This document shows positions 7,482 to 15,358 of a DNA stretch of 23,855 nucleotides, one piece after another. Position 1 is the stretch's first letter, and every line of letters starts with the position of its first letter. The notes under the pieces are model-generated. The model saw only the letters and a list, made by a program, of their open reading frames with translations. It was not told the DNA's origin and ran no database searches. The position numbers and the translations under genes were made by a program. The stretch comes from Pseudomonadota bacterium (lineage in GTDB: Bacteria; Pseudomonadota; Alphaproteobacteria; Ferrovibrionales; Ferrovibrionaceae): NCBI GenBank assembly GCA_023433835.1, contig JAEYTW010000290.1, positions 1 through 23,855 of the forward strand, in the 5' to 3' direction.

Positions 7482-7558
7482 TGGGGTGTCGCGGTGCGGT
7501 TGCTCAAGGGCTTCGGCATCGCTAACGTGCCGGGGATCTGGTCCGGGGGAATCTACCG

Positions 7559-8656
7559 ATGCGGCGTTCGCTTCTTGCCATCATCTTCGCGTTGAGCGCG
7601 ATCCTGCCGGCCGCGGCGGCCGACGTCTCGCTCTACACCGTCGCCGGGGTGCCGGTCGAGGCGGCGGCCGAGAACGCCGCCGCCGCGCGCACGCCCGCCA
7701 TCGCTTCCGGCGAGAAGCGTGCCGCCCAGATCATGCTGCGCCGCCTGACCCAGTCGGCCGATTACGGCAGGCTGCCGACCTTGAGCGATACCGAGCTGCA
7801 GACCCTGGTGCGCGGCATCGAGATCAATGACGAGCGGATCGGCGGCAACCGCTACAACGCCAAGGTCACCGTCAACTTCAATGCCAATGCGGTGCGCAAT
7901 CTGCTGCGCAACGCCGGCATCCCGTTCACCGAGGCGACCGCCAAGCCGATCCTCGTCGTGCCGGTGCTCGACATCGACGGCCGCCGGCTGCTCTGGGAGG
8001 AATCGAACCCCTGGCGCGATGCCTGGGCCCAGCGCGCCAACGACGGCGCGCTGCAGCCGATCAACGTGGCGCTCGGCGATGCCCAGGATGCCCAGACCAT
8101 CGACGCCACCGCCGCCGCCTCGGTCGACGAGGCCAAGCTGCGCGCGCTGGCCGGCCGCTACCAGCTGTCCGACGTCGCGGTCGCCGCTGCCTCGATCAAG
8201 CGCAACCCGTCGAACTGGGTGATGCAGGTCAACGTCACCCGGCTAGGTGGCGGGTCCGATGCGACGATGGTCCTGAGCTACAACGGCCAGGGCGACAATT
8301 ACCAGACCGTCATGGACGAAGCCGCGCGCGACATCGCCGGCCGGCTGGAAGACCGCTGGAAGCAGGCGGCCGTGATGCCGGTCGCCGCCGGCGGCGGTTC
8401 CGGCGATCGCCAGAAGCTTGCCGCCACCGTGCCGCTGACCGCGATCGGCGACTGGCTGGTGGTGCGCGACCGCCTGGCCCGCGTTTCCGGCCTGAGCCGT
8501 GTCGACGTCCATTCGCTGACCAAGACCGATGCCCAGCTGATCCTCACCTATACCGGCGATCCGCAACGCCTGGCCCTGATGCTGTCGCAGCGCGACCTGG
8601 CGCTGGAACAGGGGCCGGACGGCTACTGGACGCTGAAGCCCGCGGTCAAGCGGTGA
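7559..8656 (+). CDS. DUF2066 domain exported protein
   Basis: 365 residues. The N-terminus has Arg-Arg, a hydrophobic stretch and a small-residue cleavage region (after about residue 21, before DVSLYTV), so it is probably exported to the periplasm; there is no lipobox Cys. The body matches DUF2066: an early region with repeated Ala/Arg helices (RAAQIMLRRLTQ), then YNAKVTVNFN, ILVVPVLDIDGRRLLWE (residues about 130-146), and a C-terminal half with LVVRDRLARVSGL. No catalytic residues are known. The start is supported by GGGGGAA 7 bp upstream. The next gene begins 1 bp after the stop, so it heads a transcription unit with a phospholipid-type enzyme, a permease and hdaA. The function is unknown; an envelope role is an inference from the signal and neighbours. 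Confidence 0.9.
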   Translation: MRRSLLAIIFALSAILPAAAADVSLYTVAGVPVEAAAENAAAARTPAIASGEKRAAQIMLRRLTQSADYGRLPTLSDTELQTLVRGIEINDERIGGNRYNAKVTVNFNANAVRNLLRNAGIPFTEATAKPILVVPVLDIDGRRLLWEESNPWRDAWAQRANDGALQPINVALGDAQDAQTIDATAAASVDEAKLRALAGRYQLSDVAVAAASIKRNPSNWVMQVNVTRLGGGSDATMVLSYNGQGDNYQTVMDEAARDIAGRLEDRWKQAAVMPVAAGGGSGDRQKLAATVPLTAIGDWLVVRDRLARVSGLSRVDVHSLTKTDAQLILTYTGDPQRLALMLSQRDLALEQGPDGYWTLKPAVKR

Positions 8657-8657
8657 C

Positions 8658-9191
8658 GTGAACCTACCCAACGCCATCACCCTTCTCCGGCTCCTTCTGG
8701 TGCCGGTGACGATCTGGCTGATCCTGGCGGGGTATTACGTCACGGCGTTCTGGGTCTTCCTTGCCGCGGGGATTTCCGACGGCATCGACGGCTTTCTCGC
8801 CCGGCATCTGAATCAGAAGACCACGCTCGGCGCGATTCTCGATCCGATCGCCGACAAGGCCCTTCTGGTCTCGATCTTCGTGATGCTGGGTTTCAAGGAC
8901 CATCTGCCGCTGTGGCTGGTGGTGCTGGTGGTATTCCGAGACATCCTGATCGTCGGCGGCTACCTGCTCGGCCACGTGCTGGGACGGGCCGAGGAAATCA
9001 AGCCGCTGTGGGTGTCGAAGGCCAATACCGCGGCCCAGATCCTTCTGGCCGCCGTGGCCCTGTGGGAATGGACCCAGCCGCGCGTCCTGGGTCCCGTCGT
9101 CGACGGGTTGATTTGGATCACGGCCGTCACCACGACGGTTTCCGGTGTTGCATATATCGTGGTATGGGCGAGGGGATTGAGGCGGGATTGA
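8658..9191 (+). CDS. CDP-alcohol phosphatidyltransferase family protein (PgsA/Cls-like)
   Basis: 177 residues. It is a membrane enzyme that transfers a phosphatidyl group from a CDP-lipid to an alcohol. The signature D-G-x2-A-R-x8-G-x3-D-x3-D is complete, with Asp41, Asp44, Arg49, Gly58, Asp62 and Asp66. About five hydrophobic segments are visible. The start is GTG at 8658, one base after the DUF2066 stop. It could be a phosphatidylglycerophosphate synthase, but the alcohol acceptor cannot be read from the sequence and genomes of this group often hold several paralogs, so no symbol is given. It is followed by the permease gene after 11 bp. Confidence 0.9.
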   Translation: MNLPNAITLLRLLLVPVTIWLILAGYYVTAFWVFLAAGISDGIDGFLARHLNQKTTLGAILDPIADKALLVSIFVMLGFKDHLPLWLVVLVVFRDILIVGGYLLGHVLGRAEEIKPLWVSKANTAAQILLAAVALWEWTQPRVLGPVVDGLIWITAVTTTVSGVAYIVVWARGLRRD

Positions 9192-9202
9192 AAGCGGGAA
9201 AC

Positions 9203-10270
9203 ATGGCTGTCGGACGGCAACTGACGTTCTGGATCCTGGCGTTCCTGGTCTTCCTGCTGTTCGTGTTCCTGCTGAACTCGATCCTGTTGCCTTTCGTGGC
9301 CGCGCTGGCCATCGCCTACTTCCTCGATCCGCTGGCCGATCGCTGCGAAGCCTGGGGGATGAGCCGGACGCTGGCCACCACCACCATCGTCATCGGCTTC
9401 TTCCTGATCGCGCTGGCCGCGGTCTTTCTGATCGTGCCGGTGCTGGTCGCGCAGATCGACGGGTTCATGGAACGCTGGCCGCGCTATGTCGGGGCCATCC
9501 GCAACCTGGTCGAACCGATGCTGGCGACCCTGCACAACCGCTTCGGCCTCAACGCCCCGCCGGATTTCCAGACCTTCGCCCAGCAATACGGCGAAAAGGT
9601 TCTCTCGGTCATGGGCGGGCTGGTCGGGGGGCTGGTCGGCGGCGGCAAGGCCGTGATCAATTTCCTGTCGCTGTTCGCCATCACGCCGGTCGTCGCCTTC
9701 TACCTGCTGCGCGACTGGGACCGGCTGGTGGCGACGGTCGATGGCTGGTTGCCGCGCGCGCATGCCGCAACGATCCGGCGGCAGGTCGCGGAGATCGACG
9801 AGGCGCTGGCCGGCTGCGTGCGCGGCCAGGCGATGGTCTGCCTGTCGCTGGCGGTGTTCTACAGCGCCGCCCTGACCATGGCCGGGCTCGAGGCCGGGCT
9901 GCTGATCGGCCTGGTTACCGGCCTGCTCGCGTTCATCCCGTTCGTCGGCGCCATGATCGGCTTCCTGCTGTCGGTCGGCGTGGCGCTGGCCCAGTGGTGG
10001 CCCGACTACACCCGCATCGGCGTCGTGCTCGGCATCTTCTTCGTCGGCCAGATTCTCGAAGGCTACGTGCTGACGCCGCGTCTGGTGGGCAGCCGCATCG
10101 GCCTGCATCCCGTGTGGGTGATGTTCGCGCTGCTTGCCGGCGGCGCCCTGTTCGGTTTCGTCGGCATGCTGTTGTCGCTGCCGATGTTTGCCGTGGTCGC
10201 GGTGCTGGCGCGCTTCGCGCTCGAGCAGTATCTCGACAGCGCCGTCTATCGCGGCGGGCCGCAGCCGTGA
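9203..10270 (+). CDS. AI-2E family transporter (PerM-like permease)
   Basis: 355 residues with about eight hydrophobic segments: two at the start (10-45), one near 60-82, then a soluble stretch of about 120 residues, and a cluster from about residue 210 to the end. The block GLVTGLLAFIPFVGAMIGF and the EGYVLTPRLVGSRIGLHP motif are characteristic of the AI-2E/PerM (UPF0118) family. Family members are linked to autoinducer-2 export, Na+/H+ exchange or other transport, so the substrate here is unknown. I chose the ATG at 9203 (GCGGGAA upstream); an in-frame ATG at 9164 inside the previous gene would add 13 residues and cannot be excluded. The stop codon overlaps the hdaA start as GTGA. Confidence 0.9.
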   Translation: MAVGRQLTFWILAFLVFLLFVFLLNSILLPFVAALAIAYFLDPLADRCEAWGMSRTLATTTIVIGFFLIALAAVFLIVPVLVAQIDGFMERWPRYVGAIRNLVEPMLATLHNRFGLNAPPDFQTFAQQYGEKVLSVMGGLVGGLVGGGKAVINFLSLFAITPVVAFYLLRDWDRLVATVDGWLPRAHAATIRRQVAEIDEALAGCVRGQAMVCLSLAVFYSAALTMAGLEAGLLIGLVTGLLAFIPFVGAMIGFLLSVGVALAQWWPDYTRIGVVLGIFFVGQILEGYVLTPRLVGSRIGLHPVWVMFALLAGGALFGFVGMLLSLPMFAVVAVLARFALEQYLDSAVYRGGPQP

Positions 10271-10926
10271 AGGCGCGCCAGCTGCCCTTCGATTTCGGCG
10301 AGACCGTCTCGTTCGACCCCGGCGATTTCCTGGTGGCCCCGGCCAATCGCGATGCCGTGGCACTGCTGGAATCGTGGCCGGACTGGCCGGCCCAGGTCCT
10401 GGTGTTGTACGGCCCGCCGGGCTCGGGGAAAAGCCATCTGGCCCGACTGTGGGAAGAGCAGGCCGAGGCCCGGATCCTGGTCGCGGCGGCCCTGCGGTCC
10501 GACATGGTGCCGGCCTTGAGCGCCCAGGCCGTGGTGCTCGAGGACGTCGACGAGGGCGTCGACGAAATCGCCCTGTTCCATCTGATCAACCTGGGGCGCG
10601 AGCAGGGCGGCTATCTGCTCCTGACCGCCCAGTCGGCGCCGTCGCGCTGGCGCCTGCGCCTGCCCGACCTGCAGTCGCGGCTGAACGCTGCCCCGTCGGT
10701 CGGGCTGTCGCTGCCCGACGACGCGCTGCTCGGCGCCGTGCTGGTGAAGCTGTTCGCCGACCGCCAGCTCAGGGTCGATGCCCCGGTCATCGCCTATCTG
10801 CTGGGCCGCATCGACCGTTCGTTCGTCGAGGCCCGTGCGGTCGTCGCGGCGCTGGACGATGCCGCGCTAGCCGAACGGCGCGAGATCACCGTGCGGCTGG
10901 CGCGGGCGGTGCTGGAAGGCGGCTAG
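10267..10926 (+). CDS. hdaA: DnaA-related regulatory inactivator HdaA
   Basis: 219 residues. Hda-type AAA+ proteins bind the DNA polymerase sliding clamp and promote hydrolysis of DnaA-bound ATP, limiting replication initiation. A clamp-binding-like motif QLPFDF sits at residues 5-10, the expected N-terminal place. Walker A is GPPGSGKS (49-56), Walker B is AVVLED (88-93), sensor-1 region LLLTAQS (117-123) and a likely arginine finger is Arg138 in LQSRL. The DnaA-type DNA-binding domain is absent, which separates it from DnaA. GTG at 10267 overlaps the permease stop, so expression is coupled to the upstream membrane genes. Its last 41 bp overlap the convergent acetoacetate-CoA ligase gene. Confidence 0.9.
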   Translation: MKARQLPFDFGETVSFDPGDFLVAPANRDAVALLESWPDWPAQVLVLYGPPGSGKSHLARLWEEQAEARILVAAALRSDMVPALSAQAVVLEDVDEGVDEIALFHLINLGREQGGYLLLTAQSAPSRWRLRLPDLQSRLNAAPSVGLSLPDDALLGAVLVKLFADRQLRVDAPVIAYLLGRIDRSFVEARAVVAALDDAALAERREITVRLARAVLEGG

Positions 10927-12883
10927 CGGCAAAATTTACGAACCAGTCGAGGCTCGCCGGATTCGCCATCGTGCCGGGATTGGCGACCTTGGCGGCAGGC
11001 TGACCCAGCAGGATCTTCTTCACCGGCACTTCGAGCTTCTTGCCCGACAGGGTGCGCGGCACGTCGGCGACCTGGAAGATGTCGTTGGGCACGAAGCGCG
11101 CCGACACGGTCTTGCGGATTGACTGATTGATGCGGTCCGCCAGCGCGGCATCGAGCGTCACGCCGGGGCGTAGCACGACGAACAGCGGCATGTAGGAATC
11201 GCGGCCGAGATACTCCAGGTCGACGACGAGACTGTCGAGCACCTCGGGCAATTCCTCGACGGCGCGATAGATCTCGGCGGTACCGAGCCTCAGGCCGTGG
11301 CGGTTGATCGTGGCGTCCGACCGGCCGTAGATCACGGCGCCGCCGCGCGGCGTGATGCGGATCCAGTCGCCGTGGCGCCAGATGCCGGGATACATGTCGA
11401 AATAGCTGTCGTGGTAGCGCTTGTTGCCCTGGTCGTTCCACAGGTACAGCGGCATCGAGGGCAGCGGCGAGGCGCAGACCAGTTCGCCGACCTCGTCGGT
11501 CAGCGTCTTGCCGGCCTCGTCGTAGGCATGGATATCGGCGCCGAGGCAGCGGCACTGCATCTCGCCGGCATGCACCGGCAGCATTACGCAGCCGCCGACG
11601 AAGGCGCCGGCCAGATCCGTGCCGCCGGAGATCGGCACCAGCCAGACGTCGTCGCCCAACTCGCGATAGATCCAGTCATAGGACTCTTCCGACAGCGGCG
11701 ACCCGGTCGAGCCGACGGTGCGCAGGGCCGAGAGATCGGCGACAGCGCGCGGATGGACATCGGCCTTCTGGCAATTGGCGTAGAAGGCCGCGCCGGCGCC
11801 GAAGACGGTCAGTTTCGCGGCGCCCGCGAACCGCCACAGCGCGGTCCAGTCCGGCCAGTTCGGGCTGCCGTCGTAGAGGGCGATGGTGGCGCCGACCGCG
11901 AGGCCGACCGTCTGGATGTTCCACATGATCCAGCCGGTGCTGGAATACCAGTGGTAGACGTCGTCGGGACCGATGTCGTTCTGCAGCGACATCATCTTCA
12001 GCATCTCGATCAGCATGCCGCCATGGCCGTGCACGATGGGCTTGGGCAGGCCGGTGGTGCCGGAGGAATAGACGATCCACAGCGGGTGCGCGAACGGCAC
12101 CGGCTCGATCTCGAGCGGCGCCGGCCGCGCCAGGATCTCGGGCCAGCGCCCGATGGCGACACCTTCCGGCGGGGCCTGGGCGCTGTCGCCCGGCATCAGC
12201 GCCAGGCTGCGCAGGCTGGGCAGGGCCTGTACCAGCTCGGCCACCACGGCGCCCTTGTCGATCGGCTTGCCGTTGTAGTGCACGCCCGGCACGGCGAACA
12301 GGACGACGGGCTCGATCTGGCGGAAGCGGTCGAGCACCGAGGGCAGCCCCATGTCGGGCGAGCATACCGACCAGATCGCCCCGAGGCTGACGGTCGCCAG
12401 GAAGGCGACGATGGTTTCCGGCGTGTTGGCGGCATAGGCCACCACCCGGTCGCCGCGCCCGACGCCCTGTGCCTTCAGCCAGGCGGCGACCGATCCGGCC
12501 TGCGCGCGCAGAGCGGCCCAGGACATCGCCTGCAGGCTTTGCGTTTCGGACGCGTAGAGGATCGCCGGGCGGTCGGCCGTCTCATGGCGCAGCAGGTGCT
12601 CGGCATAGTTCAGCTCGGCGCCGCTGAACCATTCGGCGCCGGGCATGTCGCGGCGGCCCAGCACTTGGATATAAGGCTTGTGCGCCTTGATCTCGAAGTA
12701 ATCCCAGATGGTTGCCCAGAAGCCCGCGATATCGTCGACCGACCATTGCCACAGCGCGTCGTAGGTCGCGAATTGCAACTCCCGTTCGCGTTCCAGCCAA
12801 TCCATGTAGCGGCGCAATTGACTGCCGCTGACGCGGTCCGCGCCGGGACGCCACAACTGCCTGGGGGCTTCGCGCTCGGCCAT
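10886..12883 (-). CDS. Acetoacetate-CoA ligase (acetoacetyl-CoA synthetase)
   Basis: 665 residues of the ANL adenylate-forming family. It activates acetoacetate with ATP and CoA to acetoacetyl-CoA, feeding ketone-body use, PHB or thiolysis. The ATP loop is YSSGTTGLPKP (272-282). The adenylation and hinge region reads GRSDATINRHGLRLGTAEIYR and the acyl-transfer lysine is in LSGKKLEVPVKK (615/616). The N-terminal domain with FWATIWDYF (55-63) and the C-terminal NPASLDWFVNF are typical of AacS rather than acetyl-CoA synthetase. The start at 12883 has AGGAGG with a short 4-bp gap; the longer frame to 13006 would run into the upstream gene. It follows the SMP-30 gene after 13 bp, so it is the last gene of this operon. 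Its final 13 codons overlap hdaA. Confidence 0.93.
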   Translation of the reverse strand: MAEREAPRQLWRPGADRVSGSQLRRYMDWLERERELQFATYDALWQWSVDDIAGFWATIWDYFEIKAHKPYIQVLGRRDMPGAEWFSGAELNYAEHLLRHETADRPAILYASETQSLQAMSWAALRAQAGSVAAWLKAQGVGRGDRVVAYAANTPETIVAFLATVSLGAIWSVCSPDMGLPSVLDRFRQIEPVVLFAVPGVHYNGKPIDKGAVVAELVQALPSLRSLALMPGDSAQAPPEGVAIGRWPEILARPAPLEIEPVPFAHPLWIVYSSGTTGLPKPIVHGHGGMLIEMLKMMSLQNDIGPDDVYHWYSSTGWIMWNIQTVGLAVGATIALYDGSPNWPDWTALWRFAGAAKLTVFGAGAAFYANCQKADVHPRAVADLSALRTVGSTGSPLSEESYDWIYRELGDDVWLVPISGGTDLAGAFVGGCVMLPVHAGEMQCRCLGADIHAYDEAGKTLTDEVGELVCASPLPSMPLYLWNDQGNKRYHDSYFDMYPGIWRHGDWIRITPRGGAVIYGRSDATINRHGLRLGTAEIYRAVEELPEVLDSLVVDLEYLGRDSYMPLFVVLRPGVTLDAALADRINQSIRKTVSARFVPNDIFQVADVPRTLSGKKLEVPVKKILLGQPAAKVANPGTMANPASLDWFVNFAASRLPAPPAPAAR

Positions 12884-12896
12884 GGGGCCTCCTGAT

Positions 12897-13922
12897 CTAG
12901 GCGTCGTTCCAGTGTGCCATCGGCAGGCCGGCCACGGGGCTGGCGAAGGTTGCCAGGCTCGTCGCCCGCAGCGAGCCGATCGCGACGCGCCGCAGGTCCG
13001 GGCCATAGAACGTCAGGCTTGCCATCCACGGGGCGACGCTGCCGCCGCAGGCCAGCATCAGTTCAGGCGTCGCCTCGCCCCGATAGAAGGCTTCCATCAG
13101 CCGTGCCGACGCCTCGACCGGGGCGTCGTCGAGCAATATACGCAATTCGCCGTCCGGCGTGATCGCGAACACGCGGTCCTTCATCACATGCGTGCCCCAC
13201 AGATTGCCATGGGCATCGAAGGTGATGCCGTCGATCAGGGCGCCGTGATCGGCCGGGCCGAAGACCTGGCGATCGACCAGCGTGCCGTCGGCCTCGACCC
13301 GCAGGCGGGTGATGCAGGGGCCGCAGGTCTCGACCACGTAGAGCCAGCGTTCGTCGGCGTCGAAGCGGATCTCGTTGGTGAAGCGGAACCCCTCGGCGAC
13401 GACGCGCAGGCTGTCCCCTTCCGGATCGTAGAGCGCCACGAAGCCGTCGGCGATGTCGGGCCGGATTGCCGTCATCCAGTTGGTGATCGTGGTCGAGACC
13501 GTGATCCAGTAGCGCCCGCGGCTGTCGCGTAGCACGAAGTTCACCTTGCCGATCGGGCGCCCGTCGATGCGGTCGACCAGGACGCGGGTGCGGCCATCGC
13601 GCGACATCAGCTCCAGCCGGTCGGTGCCGAAATTGGAGACGACGATGTCGCCGTTCGGGGCGAAGGCGAGGCCGTTGGGCAGGGTGCCGGTGGTGAAGCG
13701 CTGTTCGTCGGACCCGGCGGCGGCGAAGGCCGCGTCCGTGGTCTGCGCGATCAGGGATTGCGACCCGTCGGGCCGGATATGCACGACGCCGCCGCGGGCA
13801 TCGGCACTCCACAACGATCCGTCGGGTTCGGCCAGGATGCATTCCGGCCGCTGCAGGTCGCGTCCGACATAGGTGATGGCCTTGCGGTCGATCACGAAAC
13901 CGTCGATCGGATTGGTGCTCAT
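12897..13922 (-). CDS. SMP-30/gluconolactonase/LRE family protein
   Basis: 341 residues, a calcium-dependent six-bladed propeller family that includes lactone hydrolases. Candidate metal ligands match the family: Glu27 in RPECIL, Asn in RFTNEIRFD and Asp in LIDGITFD. NG repeats (LPNGLAFAPNGDIVVSNFG) support propeller strands. No signal peptide is present, so it is cytoplasmic. I chose ATG 13922, which has GGAG 9 bp upstream, over the longer frame to 13970. It lies between the substrate-binding protein gene and acetoacetate-CoA ligase, suggesting it opens a lactone or similar intermediate on the way to a ketoacid. The actual substrate cannot be read from sequence. Confidence 0.88.
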   Translation of the reverse strand: MSTNPIDGFVIDRKAITYVGRDLQRPECILAEPDGSLWSADARGGVVHIRPDGSQSLIAQTTDAAFAAAGSDEQRFTTGTLPNGLAFAPNGDIVVSNFGTDRLELMSRDGRTRVLVDRIDGRPIGKVNFVLRDSRGRYWITVSTTITNWMTAIRPDIADGFVALYDPEGDSLRVVAEGFRFTNEIRFDADERWLYVVETCGPCITRLRVEADGTLVDRQVFGPADHGALIDGITFDAHGNLWGTHVMKDRVFAITPDGELRILLDDAPVEASARLMEAFYRGEATPELMLACGGSVAPWMASLTFYGPDLRRVAIGSLRATSLATFASPVAGLPMAHWNDA

Positions 13923-13970
13923 GTGGCGTTGCTCCGATTTGAGTCGGTGATGGTCGCCTGAAAGAACCAA

Positions 13971-14000
13971 TCGTCGCCCCGGCGAAGGCCGAGACGACGA
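13971..14000. repeat. REP-like palindrome between operon genes
   Basis: A 13-bp imperfect stem (11 paired positions) with a GAAG loop, arms TCGTCGCCCCGGC and GCCGAGACGACGA. The sequence resembles the extragenic palindromes with a CGGCGAAGGCCG core that are common in alphaproteobacterial intergenic regions. It sits 8 bp beyond the substrate-binding protein stop and could stabilise that transcript relative to the downstream genes. Confidence 0.6.
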
Positions 14001-14007
14001 CCTGGCG

Positions 14008-15219
14008 TTACTTCTTCAGCGCGGTGCAGGTCGGGCTGATCGGCCGGAACGCCTCGTCGCCGGGGATCGTAGCGACCGGCTTGTAGAAATCCCAGTCGCC
14101 CTTCGATTCCGCCGGCGATTTCACCTGGAAGACGTAGAAGTCATGGACCATGCGGCCGTCCTCGCGCAGCCGGGCGTTGCGCACGACCTCGTCGGCGATC
14201 GGCAATTCCCGCATCTTGGCGATGACCGTCTTGGCATCGTCGGTCTTGGCCGCCACGGCCGCCTTCAGGTAATGCCGGGTCGAGGAGTAGATGCCGGCCT
14301 GGATCGCCGACGGCATGCTGCCGTGCAGGGCCTTGAACCGCTGCGAGAAGGCGCGGGTGCCGTCGTCGATATCCCAGTAGAACCCTTCGGTAACCGTCGT
14401 GCCCTGGGCGACGTCGAGGCCCAGGCTCTTGATGTCCATCACGGTCAGGAAATAGGCGACCAGCTTCTGCTTGCCCGTGGTCAGGCCGAATTCGCGCGCG
14501 GTCTTGATCGAATTGATCGTATCGCTGCCGGCATTGCCCAGCGCGATGACGTCGGCACCCGAGCCTTGCGCGGTCAAGAGGAAGGAGGACATGTCGAGGG
14601 CCGGGAACGGATGGCGGACCGAGCCGACGACGGTGCCGCCCTTCGCCGTCACGATCGTCCTGGTGTCGGCTTCGAGCTGATGGCCGAAGGCATAATCGGC
14701 CGCCACGACGAACCACTTGGAATTCTTTTCGGTCAGCCGGTTGGCGACGCCGGCGACCTGGACGTAGGTGTCCCACATCCACTGCACGACGTGGTCCGGC
14801 TGGCACATGTCGCCGGTCAGGCGCGCGGTGCCGCCGGGGAACAGCGCCACCCGGTTCTTTTCCTTGGCGATGCCCGGGATGCCCAGCTGCAGCGACGCAT
14901 TCGACATGTCGACCAGCACGTCGACCCCGCCGGTGTCGTACCACTCGCGCGCCCGGGCCAGGCCGACGTCGGCCTTGTTCTGATGATCGGCGGACAGCAC
15001 CTCGATCTTCATGCCGGCGCATTCCGCCTTCAGGCATTCGTCGACCGCCATCTGGGTCGCGACGATCGAGCCCTTGCCGGTGATGTCGGAATAGACGCCG
15101 CTGATGTCGGTGAGGACGCCGATCCTGATCGCGTTGTCGGAGAATTGCGCCCGCGCCGGCCCGGCGGCCGCCACCGACAAAACCATGAGACCGCCCAGCA
15201 ACGCCGCGCGCTTGACCAT
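14008..15219 (-). CDS. ABC transporter substrate-binding protein, LivK/Peripla_BP_6 type
   Basis: 403 residues with a signal peptide ending near ARA-Q (24/25). The mature N-terminus IRIGVLTDISGVYSDITGKG and the later VLVDMSNASLQLGIPGIAKEKN are typical of type I periplasmic binding proteins in branched-chain amino acid/amide-type ABC importers. Four cysteines are present in the mature part. The start at 15219 has AGGAGG 6 bp upstream. No permease or ATPase genes lie in the window, so it is an orphan binding protein here. It is the first gene of a run with the SMP-30 protein (85-bp gap) and acetoacetate-CoA ligase, and is divergent from a TetR gene. The ligand is unknown; the context suggests a carboxylic or aromatic acid broken down to acetoacetate. 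Confidence 0.92.
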   Translation of the reverse strand: MVKRAALLGGLMVLSVAAAGPARAQFSDNAIRIGVLTDISGVYSDITGKGSIVATQMAVDECLKAECAGMKIEVLSADHQNKADVGLARAREWYDTGGVDVLVDMSNASLQLGIPGIAKEKNRVALFPGGTARLTGDMCQPDHVVQWMWDTYVQVAGVANRLTEKNSKWFVVAADYAFGHQLEADTRTIVTAKGGTVVGSVRHPFPALDMSSFLLTAQGSGADVIALGNAGSDTINSIKTAREFGLTTGKQKLVAYFLTVMDIKSLGLDVAQGTTVTEGFYWDIDDGTRAFSQRFKALHGSMPSAIQAGIYSSTRHYLKAAVAAKTDDAKTVIAKMRELPIADEVVRNARLREDGRMVHDFYVFQVKSPAESKGDWDFYKPVATIPGDEAFRPISPTCTALKK

Positions 15220-15260
15220 TCGTTTCCTCCTGTGCGGCCCATCAGGCGGGCCATTTATTT

Positions 15261-15292
15261 ATACGTATGATCAAAGTTTTCTTGCCTGTCAA
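15261..15292 (-). promoter_or_regulatory. Promoter of the binding-protein operon with overlapping palindrome (TetR operator candidate)
   Basis: On the minus strand a perfect -35 TTGACA (15287-15292) is followed after 17 bp by CATACG (15264-15269). The 8-bp palindrome ATACGTAT (15261-15268) covers this -10, an ideal place for a repressor. A leader of about 35 nt precedes the ATG. The divergent TetR gene begins 91 bp to the right and is the obvious candidate regulator. Confidence 0.6.
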
Positions 15293-15358
15293 CGGCCCGC
15301 TGAGCCAGACTGACCGAATGGGTTGCGCCATCGAGAAGCTTTGGACATCGTGGCGGGA

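Noticed and set aside
8912..9202. Upstream extension of the permease frame
   Set aside because: It lies inside the phosphatidyltransferase gene in another frame and encodes no family sequence; only the 13-residue extension from 9164 stays possible.
11297..12895. Plus-strand frame of 532 codons opposite acetoacetate-CoA ligase
   Set aside because: The minus strand encodes a complete ANL enzyme; the antisense product is low-complexity Gly/Arg/Asp-rich sequence.
15323..15358. TTG or GTG start for the TetR gene
   Set aside because: No clear ribosome binding site and the added residues are not typical; ATG 15359 is preferred but not proven.
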